Assembly: GCA_029945375.1 (NCBI GenBank)
Contig: CM057065.1
Coordinates: 124,001 to 188,000, forward strand
DNA length: 64,000 bases
Source: Agaricus subrufescens
Lineage: Eukaryota; Basidiomycota; Agaricomycetes; Agaricales; Agaricaceae
Direction: 5' to 3'
The position numbers were made by a program, and so were the translations under genes. This document shows, piece after piece, positions 1-11,887 of the stretch (within the stretch, counting starts at the first letter, position 1; each line of letters begins with the position of its first letter). Under the pieces are notes generated by a model that saw only the letters and a list, made by a program, of their open reading frames with translations, was not told the DNA's origin and did no database searches.

Positions 1-1357
1 GAAATCGACGCCCGCTGTCGTCGACTTCCACACAATCACAACATACGCGCGTTTACCAAAGGGATCAGCGCATTGTCGCATGTGTCTGGAAAAGAACATG
101 ACCAAATCTGCCGGATTCTAATTGGACTCGTCGTCGGCATGCAGCTTGGCAACGGCTACTCAGCTGTTCGGCTTGTCCAAGCTGTCCGTGCGTTGCTTGA
201 TTTTCTATTCCTTGCCCAATATTCTGTTCACACCGACAGAACCCTGGACCTCCTTCAACACGCGCTCGACAGGTTCCATGAAAATAAGGAGATTTTTATC
301 GACCTCGGTATTCGCAAGGATTTCAACTTACCAAAGCTCCACTTCGCGCAACATTACACTCAGAAAATCAAATTTTTTGGCACAACTGACAACTTCAATA
401 CCGAGTACACGGAACACTTACACATTGATCTCACGAAGGACGCTTATCGGGCTACCAACCGGAAAGATGAATACACTCAGATGACGACGTGGTTGGAAAG
501 AAAGGAGAAAATACTTCAGCATGAGCTTTTGATTCAATGGAGACTTGGTAAGGTCGTCTCACCTCTCACCTCCTCCCATGAATGGATCACCCCGGGCCTT
601 TCAATACACAGGACTATTCATGTGTCCGAGCGCCCAAGTGCAAGGCGAGTTTCCCTCAACGATCTCATCACCAAACATGGTGCGACCTACTTCCACGAGG
701 CTTTTGCACGCTTTGTGATTCTTCAACGCTACCCATCAATCTCCTCAACCCAACTCGAACATGCAATTTGGGGAGTCGAGATGCCTATGCAAAGCTTTTG
801 GCTATGGCATCGGGTCAAATTTCTCTCACCGGATCCTTTTACACACATAACAAACACGGTCGACTCAATCCATGCCAACCCGAAAACACAGCGATTTGAT
901 ACCGCTCTGCTTCGGATACACAACGAGCTTGAGGGGATACATGGTATAGTTTTTTTTCTTTATATGTATTAATAACTCATCCTCGTTCCCAGGTTTTCGC
1001 ATCGGACGTGTCCGTGCCATATTTTCAATGCCACCAAGCATCCGCCAAGTAGTTTTCCGTGAATGCGTTGTCCCAGAACATCTGGTTTACATAGAATGGT
1101 TCACTGGATTCACCCAAACCCCCGATCCTCACCATCAAATGTACAAGGTATCAATAGAGCGTGATCAATTGGATCCATCGGGAGGTGGAATTGGAAGCAT
1201 TGTACCTTTGTTGGATGTGGTCCGAAGTGTCCATCTTTTCCCAATATTCGGTGCTTTTGCGCCTGTTGAGTGGACACAGGATAACGTATTAGATCAATGT
1301 AACGCATTCTATGTAAATCCTTTCACAGGCAGGCACTTATACCGCCTCATTGGATAG
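1..1357 (+). CDS. Plavaka-type transposase, C-terminal part (5' end outside window)
   Basis: The reading frame is open from base 1, so the start codon lies outside the window. Two exons join cleanly: 1-943 and 993-1357, with a 49-nt GT...AG intron, giving G-F-R-I-G-R-V-R across the junction and a TAG stop at 1355-1357. The segments DARCRRLPHNHNIRAF, SGKEHDQICRILIGL, FHENKEIFIDLGIRKDFN, TEHLHIDLTKDAYRATNRK and, after the intron, YIEWFTGF and CNAFYVNPFTGRHLYRL match what I know of the C-terminal half of Plavaka transposases (CMC/CACTA-related, abundant in Agaricomycetes). The visible part has no internal stop. The catalytic core would lie upstream, so activity cannot be judged. No terminal repeat of this element is visible downstream. 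Confidence 0.85.
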
Positions 1358-1734
1358 TGGCTACCTACGTACAATATACTTATTATAATGTATCGCTGGG
1401 GATAATCGTGTGATCATCTGTCCGAATTTTAATGGCAGTTGCGTATAATATGAACCAATTTAGTAAGGCGGTCTGAGCTTGATGCTTCGTAACCCGTTAA
1501 TGACCAATATATATACCCTCGAGGTGTTGACTACGTTATGCTAGTCCATATTTAGATAATTTATTCATTTTTGTCATTCTCCCGTTTCCCTGATGCTGAA
1601 ACGATCAGAAATATGCAAACAGGGTAAATACACTCGTACTTAAATAGAACGTCCTGCCCCTCTCTGTCTCGAGTGGCCCACACACCATGTGACTGATAAT
1701 GTGAATACGAGACTCGATGGATCACTGCGTTCAC
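1358..1734. other. No gene seen
   Basis: Intergenic stretch between the convergent Plavaka transposase and the kinase-like fragment. I see AT-rich sequence and no supported gene. It should hold the end of the Plavaka element, but I could not identify a terminal inverted repeat. Confidence 0.4.
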
Positions 1735-2208
1735 TCACAATAACAGACATTTCAAGCTCTCTCTCTCTGTCTTGCATGCATATTGAGCGTATGGATATGT
1801 CAACCTTGACGGATCCATCATCTCACCCATCAGATACCGAGGTGCCAACGCGTCAGACAGTTTCTCTCTTGCGTACATCTTGTATCCTCGTTCAGCAAAG
1901 TAGGGAGCCAAAAATTCCCATATGCGCACGGTACGTGCTCATTCCTTCAACCATCTATCGTACTCATTTGGATCGCCTTCATCCCATATCTTGAGGTCCG
2001 GGGTAAGAGGATAGTTCCAGAGCCAAGAGCGGGCAGTCCAATACAGGGAGCTAGTGAATGAATGTGTACGGACCCAATGCAGGGGCCTATACTGCCACAA
2101 TATTGTTGTTATGCCAAGGCAAACCAGCGAGGCAGTCAGGCCGGGTGAAGTAGGAAGCAAGCGAGTCGCAGCCATTGAACCAGCATTGAATATTGAACAG
2201 CTGGACAT
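1735..2208 (-). pseudogene. Kinase-like family copy D, N-terminal fragment with in-frame stop
   Basis: The frame begins at ATG 2208. A longer N-terminus with a hydrophobic stretch (LTASLVCLGITTILW) is followed by the family signature LHWVRTHSFTSSLYWTARSW and IWDEGDPNEYDR. A TGA at 1941-1939 interrupts the frame exactly where the intact paralogues read KER (CGA to TGA is a single transition). The same frame then resumes with RIWEFLAPYFAERGY and MMDPSRLTYPYAQY. Homology fades after about 1735: the VFIK, HGD and DFE segments seen in copies A and B are not recognisable downstream, so this is a truncated relic. The left end of the KDZ element lies only 53 bp upstream of this ATG. Confidence 0.8.
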
Positions 2209-2261
2209 TCAGGTTACCATTAGTATAAGAAATGCCTTTGGCCATTGCCGACATCCATTGG

Positions 2262-2314
2262 TGGAATAAGTCAGGATTAATCGCTTGCGACAAGTGTCGC
2301 AAATCGCGTTTTGC
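2262..2314 (+). repeat. Left terminal inverted repeat of the KDZ element
   Basis: Matches the reverse complement of 16435-16486 with a few differences, including a one-base length difference after CAGGAT. It contains the near-perfect hairpin GCGACA-AG-TGTCGC at 2287-2300, a plausible transposase-binding or cleavage-related structure (inference). Confidence 0.9.
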
Positions 2315-3150
2315 TACAAATAATCGCAGTAATCATGATTATTGTATATTGTTGCAGCACCGGTATAATAGAACATTAATCGTGATTATCGTGTTTGATA
2401 ATCATGATTTCGGAGCCAGACGACCTGGACTGATATTGTTACACAGGTAGGTAATCGTAATTATCTTGTTTAATCGTGATTATTGTGTTTGATAATCATG
2501 ATTTCGGAGCCAGACGACCTTGACTGATATTGTTACACAGGTAGATAATCGTAATTATCTTGTTTAATCGTGATTATCGTGTTTGTTAATCATGATTTCA
2601 GAGCCAGACGACCTGGACTGATATTGTTACACAGGTAGATAATCGTAATTATCTTGTTTAATCGTGATTTCGGAGCCAGACGACCTGGACTGATATTGTC
2701 ACACAGGTAGATAATCGTGATTATCTTGTTTGATAATCATGATTAAATGAGTGCAATGATTGATATGATTAATGATTACAGCTTGGTCGTAGTACTGAGT
2801 ACATCCTGATAATCATGATTATTAATCGCGATTATCCATCTAAACTTAATCGCGATTATCTATCTAAACTAAACCGTAGAACTGAATACATATAGTAAAA
2901 CTGAGTAGTACATCCTCATAATCACGATTAACTATTAATCGTGATTATGGGGCTTATCTGAATTATCATTTTTCGTGACCAAGGTGACTCAAAGTAGATA
3001 GAATTAATTAAATGGATAAATATTCATGATTATCCAACTTACCTTAATATTGTGGCAAAGCCAAGGCAGCTCTAGCTTAGAAGATGAGGAGTGATAATAG
3101 TGTTAAAAGCATGATTCTGACTGATTATCGTGTGTTACCGTTTATCGCAA
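2315..3150 (+). repeat. Left subterminal AT-rich repeats with 94-bp tandem units
   Basis: A tandem array: the landmark CGGAGCCAGACGACCT occurs at 2411, 2505, 2599 (CAGAGCC variant) and 2671, i.e. periods 94, 94 and 72, the last unit having lost about 22 bp. Each unit also carries TGATATTGTTACACAGGTAG. Between and beyond the units the motif AATCGTGATTAT and its variants recur many times to about 3.13 kb. No gene is supported here. Related motifs lie inside the right end, which suggests subterminal transposase-binding sites. Confidence 0.8.
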
Positions 3151-3277
3151 TTACTGCTTAGTCAGGTTTTCCTTTTTTAGTGTGGCTGTGAAATGAAAGG
3201 CGAGGGTATATTGATCGCTGATCACAATCAGCTACAAACAATTAGAGATATTGATTGAGTTGGACTGTGTCAACAGC

Positions 3278-5475
3278 TTAGTGGCGACGACGCTTCTTTG
3301 CCAATGGTTGGGGACTCTCATCCTCTGATACATACACCCACCGCTCTTTAGCAGGCACTCTATGGCTAAGGTGTTAACGTATAGGCCTAAATCAATATAA
3401 AAGTACTAACTTTGGTCGAGGACCCTGCGCATTATTTGTCAGCGGTTGAGGCTGCTTTGGTGCTTTGGTGGAGCGAGTTGATGTCCGAACAGCCTGCAAG
3501 CCCGCTCCCCGTTTTTGGCGTGGCTTTCGAGTTGCTTTGGGGATCTGTTCAGGTGCTTGAGAAATCATTTGAGAGTTTACCATACGCGCTATGTCTTTAG
3601 AACCAGGGGGGAAAGCCAATTCTTGAACTGGTGGTGTGTTGAGATCAGAGGTAAGAGGGGGAGCTTCTACGGGGGGTGCATGCTGTCCTGGAGTGGCATC
3701 AGAGTGGATCTCTGGCATTTGATTGCCCTGGGATTGTGCGATTATGCTCGAGTTGCCATCATGTGAGAAAGTTGATGTCAGCTCAGGAGGATCAGCGGAG
3801 TGGTCACGGGTGGCACGTGTCGCATCATGGAGAGGTGAAGACGGCATAGGTGGTCGAGATGGCGAGTTGACTACTTGGTTCATCACCGGTTCAGTTCTTA
3901 TATTCAGCGTCATTAGGATTTGAGTCAAACAAAAAAGAAAACCTCTCACGTGACGGTCAGTGTTGGAGGGATGCTGCTTGAATGGGTGGTCGTAGATTCC
4001 GCTGACAAGCTGAGAGAGTCCGCTGTAGGATGATTGCTAACTGGTTCATCCCTATAATTAATGTGATTAAATGTTTTGATTAAAATGATAAAAGAGCCTC
4101 TCACGTTATTGTAGGTGTCAAGGGAGGCTCAATGAGTGGGATGGTAGCAGGTTCCACAGAGGAACTAGACGGGCTAGCTCAGTGGTCCTCGATACTCGCT
4201 TCATTTCTTTGTTCCATTGATTAGATTTAACTGGATAGAGAAAAAGGATATCTCACATTACTGGAAACATCGGTGGAGTGCTGTGAGGGGCTGCTTCAGT
4301 TTTGACAGGAGAAGGTTGAGCTGTTATATTGTGGACTGAAGATCAAATATTAATTATGAATTCATGGTTATTGATATATATTTTGAACTCACCCGGAAGA
4401 GCAACTTGAGCAACGGCCACAAAGTGGCCGCCCATATGGCTGTCATAGCGTTCCGTGAAAGGTTTGCAACACTCAATGAATTTGTCCTCATTGCTGACCA
4501 TGAAACTGGGAACACGGTGAGTTTGATTGAGCCTAGGGCAAATAAACTCACTTTTTTTCCTGTACTTGATTCAAGGGATCACGATAAGCAATGGATATGA
4601 AGCAGACTGCGTCGCCGAACTGCTTGCAATCCCACCCTAAAAAGCCGCGTACAGCCCCTGCGATTTTCGAGCATAACGCCTTTTGTATGCTGTATAGATC
4701 GATGCCAATCAGCTTTTGATCCGATAGAGATGAAATAGAACTTACCTGAGTATTTCTTCTTTTTTCGGAGGAAACTGTCACTTCAAAATTTCGGCGTCGA
4801 CCTGAGATTCAAAGGCTTGAAATTTGTCTTCAGGCAACTCGCTGAGTCTCTGGGTCAGAGCATTATTCCAGTGTGTGAGATAATCAGGAGGCGTTTCTCC
4901 ATTGGGTCCTCTCACCGAGGAAGCGATGTCTTCCTTATATTTATCTACCATTAACTTCCTGACACAAGGAAGCTTGCCATACATATTATTAGCGAGTTCC
5001 ATAGCCTGAGCGGCTTCGTCGATGCCCTGTTTTCTTGGAACAGTCACTTTGTGTTTCTGACACTGGTTCCTGTACCAGTTCTTGATTTGCTATTCCGCGT
5101 CATTAGTTCACGATATTAGTGCTTGATACTGTGCATACCATCTCCTCTACCGACGTCAAGGGGGGCTTGTTATTGAATAACGACGTTGTTGCGGTTGTAC
5201 AATGCATAGAGAAGCAGCGTTTAAACGTCAGTAGTTTACAATACTGGACTGGGAGTACTGCATACCTTGTCATTGTCATCAGAGCCTCCACACTTGTTAC
5301 AAAAATAGGGAATAGCGACTGCATTGACCCACAAATTGAGTGTTGTATACAGTGATGAACCATCCCTTGCATTGATAGCACGACGTGTGGCAAGACACTC
5401 GTCTAGGCAGTCTCGAAGTATGGCGGTCTCGGCAGGAGTAAGGGCTTGAGCCCCACTCAAGTGGTGTCTGCCCAT
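3278..5475 (-). CDS. Element-borne multi-exon gene of unknown function
   Basis: Likely start MGRHHLSGAQALTPAE at ATG 5475. The first exon ends near a CNKCGGSDDNDK segment followed by a GTATGC donor. Later exons read QIKNWYRNQCQKHKVTV and on to NNMYGKLPCVRKLM (about 5091-4778), then VPSFMVSNEDKFIECC with YDSHMGGHFVAVAQVALP (about 4510-4395). A long Pro/Ser/Thr-rich exon follows (about 3940-3395). The final exon is VYVSEDESPQPLAKKRRRH with a TAA stop at 3280-3278. The basic C-terminus could serve as a nuclear signal. The Ser/Pro-rich middle is probably disordered. I recognise it only as a type of hypothetical protein seen in Agaricomycete repeats and assign no function. Several exon borders are uncertain, especially at 5240-5090. 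Confidence 0.55.
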
Positions 5476-5879
5476 ATCAAGCTGTACGCGAGACACGAAA
5501 GAAGACGCGGGGAGGAAAGAATGGGAGAACTTCAGAGGGCAGAGTGGGTTAGAGGAAATAAGAGGCAGGTGATCCTTGCGAAAAAACTCAAGACAGATCT
5601 TGGAAATCGGGCTCCGGGTTAGCTGCCCAACACTTGATCTTGTCAAGATCTTGTTGTTTTTGATGCTTTGTATTGGAAGTAAAACAACCATCGTGAATTT
5701 CGGGGCTCACATTTCTGGTGTCACTTCTTTGAAATCTGAGATATCTTTCTGATATAATGGTAACAGCCCACCGCCACCATTTGTTCCTGGTGTTACACTA
5801 CAGATGTCAGGGGCGACCACGAATCTTGATTGTTATTGAATCACATCACGGCCAAGAATCTGATCTGGTGGATGATCTA

Positions 5880-6524
5880 AGTGCATGTTCTTTGCCTTTT
5901 TGAAGGAGAACGAGACCATAATTCAACGTAAATCGAGAGTTTCCAAAAGTCAGCCAAACCAAAAATTGCTCAACAATGATAACTATTACTATTGCCTACT
6001 TAGGAAATCGACATCCCAAATGGGGAATTTGAGCCCTCTGCCTTTCTCCTCCCCTGTTCCCCGCTCCCCCCCTTCCCTCGTGGTATGCAGGTGGATGATG
6101 CTCCTGCAATGTCGAGTCCTCAACCAGACCATTTAGCTTCTACATAAAGACCTTGACTTCGGCTTTAGAGACTGGCACATCTGGATTAGGGCCCGGAACT
6201 CTTTGTTGTTCTTGAGAAGTTCTTGAACACAGAAAGTCGGCTGTGCAAAGTAGATACGATCACACCGTTGGCACTATGGAGACAACTTTAACAATGGATG
6301 GGCAAGAAAAACATAACCACCCACATATGAAAACATCTGCTGGCTTTGGTCAAATGAGGATCAGTCTGGCTAGTGCAGAGCTTCTTAGACTTCCAGGAAT
6401 GCTTGGGACAGAGGGAAACTGCAGGAGGGGGGCCGGCTTGACGTTGGAGGAACTTGAGGATTTTCGCCTCGTTCTCCTGTCGAAGAACGGTGACACTTTC
6501 CCTGGTTGATGTAGAAGGCTGCAT
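5880..6524 (-). CDS. Possible small multi-exon gene inside the KDZ element
   Basis: A candidate first exon from ATG 6524 reads MQPSTSTRESVTVLRQENE and then AKILKFLQRQAGPPPAVS. Further down on the same strand are coding-like stretches KNNKEFRALIQMCQSLKPK (about 6220-6160) and LNGLVEDSTLQEHHPPAY (about 6135-6080), separated by plausible splice sites. It could be the 5' part of the gene at 5475-3278, which follows on the same strand, or a separate gene. Function unknown. The exon assembly is by eye and weak. Confidence 0.3.
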
Positions 6525-6804
6525 CGGGTTGGGGTCAAGGTTTCCCGCAACGACATACTAATATAATTTGCCATCTTTACTCCCATACCAGTCTTTTCAT
6601 GTTGGAGTGGGCAGAACTCAATTTATCCTTAATCATTCTGAAATTTTCATGTTCAGGGTCGACGGTCATCTCATTCTCAGGGGTATCCATATCGAAATGA
6701 TAAGAATAATAATGATAATACTAATAATAATGATAATAATAATAATAATTCAAGTCGCAGTTGATTATATTAAAGGTTCCTCGCATAATGAGCTGTTCCA
6801 AACC

Positions 6805-7671
6805 ATGCATTTTATCCTCCTCGGCAACGAAATGGCGCTTCCAGTTCACCGTGACTCAGTTTTTGATATCGACAAATGCCTCACTGCCATTACCGATGAC
6901 GATATAACTTCTTTCCCAAGCGACGACGATATATCGTTTATTCCATCCCCTAGCTCCTCTCCCGATCTCCCTGACGTAGACGTGCTCTTGGAATTTCACA
7001 AGCGGATGAGGGCTATCAGAGACGGCAGTCCCTTGTCCCTCCCTAAGTCTTCAATCCCTTCCTCTCCTGCAGGAGATATATCTGTGGAGGAAGATCTTTT
7101 CTGGGGCCGTGTTCGCCTATATGATAAGGTATGTTATACATTCTGGATGAAGTGCCTCCTCACATACCTATTACAATAGGCAGGAGAGGGTCCTACAGTT
7201 TTCGAGATACCCTCGATGGATGGGTTTTTCTCTCTGCTCAATAGCACAGAGTTTGTCAAGCGAAGCCGCATCATCACTCATCCTCTTGAAATATATGATC
7301 CCATGGTGGGAGATTTTGTCAATCTACCACCATTCGCCTATTGGCGACAATACTCATGGGACTATTATTTGATTGTGAGGGAAAGAGGGATGCACGATGA
7401 GGATTGTCCGGGGCTTGATGTGCTTATCAATGACCTCGAAGATCCTGTTGACATCATGTCTAAGGATCTGATTTGTGTTCAAGTATGGCGTCAAAACCGG
7501 GCTAACACTCCACCTTCGACTCAGATTCCATCAACCGTTCCGGCCTCAACCCAATACCCCATGCACGAAGAGCAAGCCACTCAGACTATTAGCGATCACA
7601 AGCGCAAGCATACTATAATTGAAGATGATGTTTCTGGGCCACCGGCGAAGGCTTCAAAAACATTCCAGTGA
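6805..7671 (+). CDS. Hypothetical two-exon gene inside the KDZ element
   Basis: Two exons, 6805-7128 and 7180-7671, with a 51-nt GTATGT...ATAG intron and an in-frame junction (YDK then AGEGPTVFEI). From ATG 6805 the product is 271 aa; ATG 6832 is an alternative start. The first part is acidic and Ser/Pro-rich (DDDISFIPSPSSSPDLPDVD). The second holds a conserved-looking core with many aromatics (MDGFFSLLNSTEFVKRSRI, AYWRQYSWDYYLIVRERG). The C-terminus is polar and ends with a basic KRKH segment. No domain recognised. An (ATA)n/(ATG)-rich microsatellite at about 6703-6750 lies just upstream. Confidence 0.55.
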
Positions 7672-8073
7672 GGTAGTGGTACTTTCGATGACCCAATCAT
7701 TGTTTTAAATAATTAGGGTATTATTAGTTAGCTTTAGCCACTTAGGACTGTGTGCTTTACTTGCTCTGTATCAAGTAAATACTACTATATACCCCCACCC
7801 TTTTTGGCTAGCGAAATTTGCATTTTCCTCTCAGACTTGAAGGTAACACTAGGCCGGTCGCTCTTCAAGTTTATTTACTTCAAAAAAAGGAACTTAAATC
7901 CGCGTAAATGAAAAATAAATTATTATAATTCCACTCAGTGACACATAAACGGAAGAGCAGTAGTTATCATGACTGAAGATATCTCCAACGCCGCAGTGTT
8001 GACAGGTCAGAGTTGGCGTCAAGCACTTCGGTATTGGTGAGAATGAATGATCTACACTTCTCGTGGATTGATT
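7672..8073. other. No gene seen (inside KDZ element)
   Basis: AT-rich spacer downstream of the 271-aa gene. No supported coding sequence, RNA gene or repeat was found. Confidence 0.4.
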
Positions 8074-8397
8074 TCATACATCATGCTCCTGCAACCATGA
8101 TATCCCCATACATAAGAAATTCCGATTTGTTCGCCTTCTCGCCCTCCGCTTGTTTTCCGATAGAGCATCGTAGATGATTTGTATTGGTGGCGTATATTCG
8201 CAATGGAACGAGTTCGGGTCGGGCAATACGCCAAAGCAAAGACCTGTCAAAAAACGGATCAGGATGATACAGACAATTGAATAGTGCGTACTTGTTGATG
8301 GTCCTCCGCTGCCAAAGTATCCCCGTATATGCGTATCCGGCCTGAACGCAGCCAGAATCGCGCGATAGATTGAACAGTTAAGTATTCGAAGATTCAT
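8074..8397 (-). CDS. Possible small protein gene inside the KDZ element
   Basis: An open frame of 107 codons from ATG 8397 (MNLRILNCSIYRAILAAF). An embedded 48-nt segment with good GTACGC...ACAG borders could be an in-frame intron. After it the frame reads GVLPDPNSFHCEYTPPIQ and IIYDALSENKRRARRRT. The alternative downstream frame is also open for over 50 codons, so the true frame is uncertain. No family recognised. Support is limited to open frame and splice-like sites. Confidence 0.3.
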   Translation of the reverse strand: MNLRILNCSIYRAILAAFRPDTHIRGYFGSGGPSTSTHYSIVCIILIRFLTGLCFGVLPDPNSFHCEYTPPIQIIYDALSENKRRARRRTNRNFLCMGISWLQEHDV

Positions 8398-9339
8398 GTT
8401 GACTAACGACTAGACATAGTGAGTTGAGTGAAATGAGTTCTCAATTCTAATCAGGAAAAAAAAAATTACCAAATGACGAGACCAATTCAAATTTCGATTC
8501 CAATCAGTAAAATTTGCCAGCTGCCAGTACGGCTAAACTCGTGGTTGCGGGCCTCGCCCTCGAACACGGCCTGATCATATGACTATGCGCACTGGGATGA
8601 ATCAACTGAGTATTCTTAATTCCAATCAATGGTAGAAACCACTTACCAAATGCCTAGAAATGCTGATTCTTCAATTTTTGTTGATTCTATTAGTCACTTG
8701 GGTGACAGGCTTCATGGATGCGAAGTACCCTAGACTCCTTAAATCACAAGCCGGCCTGGCAAGTATCGTTAAGGATCATACTGTATTGGTATAGTTGAAA
8801 CATTGGGGTGAGGGTATCTCATCTCTGTTCAGACGTGTTGTATCTCGTTAGTAAAGGTGCCCCATATGTTATAAGTAGTCTTGTCATTCAGGTGTAGCTA
8901 TAGTTGTCCTAGATATTGACGATGAGCACATGGTGGTGCGAAAGAAAATGCAAATTATCAGGGCACGGAACATAGGCGTGGTTGACTTTATGGCCGGTTA
9001 CTGGTCGTCACATGATTGATCCGAGTATCGGCTGGCACTGCCCAGTGATGTAACGATCGGATGTTGAATATATATTGACCTCCGCTTGCGGAGTTACTAT
9101 CCGATTGTTATGCGACAGTTGCTACTACAGCACGTGATGGAATATACCCTGCCCTAAACAAAAGCATGCCGAATACCACCGATCAGGGGCTGGGGTTTTT
9201 CTTTCCTCTACGCCCATCACCTGAGAAATCTAGTGGGTAGTTCTGAGTAGATAGTATCTGTAGCTTTCCAATCTATTTCCACAATCTATCAATTGGTATG
9301 TAAACATCTAATCAAATATATTGCAAAGTCTTGAGCGTA
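8398..9339. other. No gene seen (inside KDZ element)
   Basis: About 0.9 kb without a supported gene between the small minus-strand gene and the Spt5-like gene. It probably contains the promoter of the latter. A poly-A tract lies at about 8455-8466. Confidence 0.4.
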
Positions 9340-11804
9340 ATGAGTAGTCGGGATAAAAAAATTCATCATCTAATGGTATTACTCCACTCGATCTCACAGA
9401 GCAGATTGCTTATGGAGATCAACCTTGAAAACAGGCGCCAGAAGTATTCCATTTCATAGATCACAAAGCAATTGAACATGATGGAGACGAAACAAGTGAG
9501 GAAGAGGATGGTGACTGTGAGCACTTCTCCATGTAGCACTGTAGTTTAAACATATGATATCTAGGTGCCGGGTTTATTGTATCATCGGATGATGATGAGG
9601 ACGATGATCCTCAGGATGCTATCAGTTTAAACCATCGCATAGGTCTACGAGAGGAGATTGCCACAAGAGGAGATTTCCTGTCTTCATTGGTCGAAAAGTA
9701 TACACAACCTTCCACATCCTTTACTTCCAGAGATACCTCAACAGAAGAGAATCGACTTCAATGGCAGGATGATTGGGAAACATGGGAGATACCCGTCAAT
9801 GTAAGCAAATACTCGATTTTTCGACATGTTATCTGATGTGAACAAGGTGGGATCTGAATCACGATGCGTACTTCGCATATACCAGCAATGCACGCAAGGC
9901 ATGTATAATACCATGATACCTCCTCGAAGCATATTTGCTCCTATAGGCATAATTGGAAGGGTTTTCGTGGAGGCCAAGCGACTGGCGGACGTCTATACCA
10001 TTTGTAGAGGAATGTCGGGTGTGAGATGGTGGGAAGGAAGAAAGGTTGACAATCTTGAAGCTATGAGGCTCCTCCAAAGGCAAATGCCTCCATTCAAGCC
10101 CGAAAGGAATGGTTGGATTCATCTCAAGAGAAAACCTTACACTCGTGATGTCGCGGTCATCCGGCAAGTTTTACCAAGGGGCCGACTGCAAGTCATTGTA
10201 GTGCCTCGTATTCCTCATACGCCCAGGAAAGCTCTTACAGATCAAAGCTCGAATGTCAACAGGCGCACGAAACCTTCCGCTGAGCCGATTGATTTGAAAA
10301 GTTTAATTAAGGCAGGTCGACATGTACGGGTTGAAGGAACTGGCACTTCTACGACTTACCGATACCGCCAACGTACATTTGATTCTTCCGGGTATCTACT
10401 TCTCACTCTCAATCCCGAGCAATATTATCATACCGACGTATCTCCAACCATCACTCAAGTCAAACTCTTTGCTAATAGCATCTCAATCGCCACCTCCGCC
10501 AAACTAAAGGCTTTTCGTTGTGCGGAGAGCCACCAACTTCAGCTAGGAGATAGAGTCACTATTGTGGCGTCTGAACATGCTGGTCGAGTTGGTGAGATCG
10601 CAGCTGTTCTCGATACTTACGTCTACATACAATTTAGCGACCATTCTGACCCGAATTTACCTGAGACGATTCAAATTCCCAATCATTTTGTCCGTCGCCA
10701 CTTCAAGATCAGAGATAATGTTCGGGTCAAGACCGGCGACTCTGCTGGGTGCACGGGCTACATTGTCAAACTTGACGATCAATTAGATCAAATGGATATC
10801 TGCAATTCCAGTGCTACGGTAAGCCACTGCATTTCAAACGATCATCATATGCTCAGAAATGCTTTTAGCATCTAACAATTCCTTACTACCATGCCGAGTT
10901 TGCTGATCTCAGTGTCCAGCTTGCTTCTCCTCCTCCCAACCCTAATATCCTTCACATTCCTTCTCATGCCTATGTAGTGTATCTCAATCTCCCCGTAGTT
11001 GTTTTGAAGGGGCCCCTCAAGGGTCAGTCCGGTGTCATCAAGACGGTAAATACTCGAGGCGAAGCCCAGGTCAAACTTTGGGGTTCGTATCATTATAGCA
11101 ATCGTCTCCAGGAACTTAATCTTCGTGCATTGGCATTTGAAATGTAACGTATAATACCATTAGCTCTGCCTTTTTTTTTTTTCTGACGTATGCCCACAGG
11201 GAAGTCTGTAAGTGGTTTGAGATGAAGGGTACTGATGCATCCCTGTATCGGATTGACGGCATTCCAGATCATTGTTCCATTCTCCGAGAGGTTAATGTCA
11301 GTGTCGATCAACGATCCTGGACTCCTCCCCCTGAAAGTGATACCGGCAAACCCGGCCTTTTGGCATAACTCCTGAAGATACACTAGCAGTCGCTCCACCA
11401 GCTATCCGTAAGTGGCGCTTCTTTGATGGAGTGTCAGTAGTTTGCTAATTCATTGCGTAGCACCTGACTTCTGGCTTGCAAGACTTGTGCACAGGGATTC
11501 ATTTGGCACTCTCCAAATCACGGTCCGAAGTGGCGGGCGTTTCGATGACGGCAAGTGGGACAACCAAGTGGGAAGTTACAAAGGCCTTGATGGGGCTAAT
11601 GTATCGGTATTTTTTCCTGGGAAAGACACGATCCTCGTGCCTTATCTCTATGCGGCGCCCACCTATCCACGCAAGAAATATGATTACGTGTTTTGCCTCT
11701 CGGAAGATCAACATTTCGGCACTCAGTACATTGTCTGGAAGTACGGAGGTATTGAATGCATTGTTGCCACTTATAGAAGCGGGCACAAGGGAAGAATTAC
11801 GTGA
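9340..11804 (+). CDS. Spt5-like NGN/KOW-domain protein carried by the KDZ element
   Basis: Multi-exon gene. After a possible short start exon (MSSRDKKIHHL near 9340), an acidic region typical of Spt5 N-termini is seen (EHDGDETSEEEDGD, VSSDDDEDDDPQDAISL). An NGN-like domain follows (CVLRIYQQC, IFAPIGIIGRVFVEAKRLAD, ICRGMSGVRWWEG; about 9848-10035). Then come KOW motifs: GDRVTIVASEHAGRVGEI (about 10546), DNVRVKTGDSAGCTGYIV (about 10717) and LPVVVLKGPLKGQSGVI (about 10999). The last exon (about 11462-11804, stop TGA) reads PDFWLARLVHRDSFGTLQ and FCLSEDQHFGTQYIVWKY. Cellular Spt5 is a transcription elongation factor. This copy lies within a transposon, just 83 bp upstream of its transposase and on the same strand. 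A frame change near 11365 (PESDTGKPGLLA-stop versus FGITPEDTLAVAPP) suggests a frameshift or an unrecognised intron. Confidence 0.72.
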
Positions 11805-11887
11805 ATGGTATCAACTCTCGATTTGGCTCTGGCGTCCTGATCAATTTTTATATTTTATTGTCTGATTGAATGTTTAGTTACATTGTT

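Noticed and set aside
2400..2700. CRISPR-like array
   Set aside because: Units are contiguous 94-bp tandem repeats without unique spacers, the setting is a eukaryotic transposon, and no cas genes are present.
5885..6136. 83-codon plus-strand frame
   Set aside because: Overlaps better minus-strand coding-like segments. Composition (Asn/Tyr runs, Ser/Pro tail) looks like noncoding or antisense sequence.
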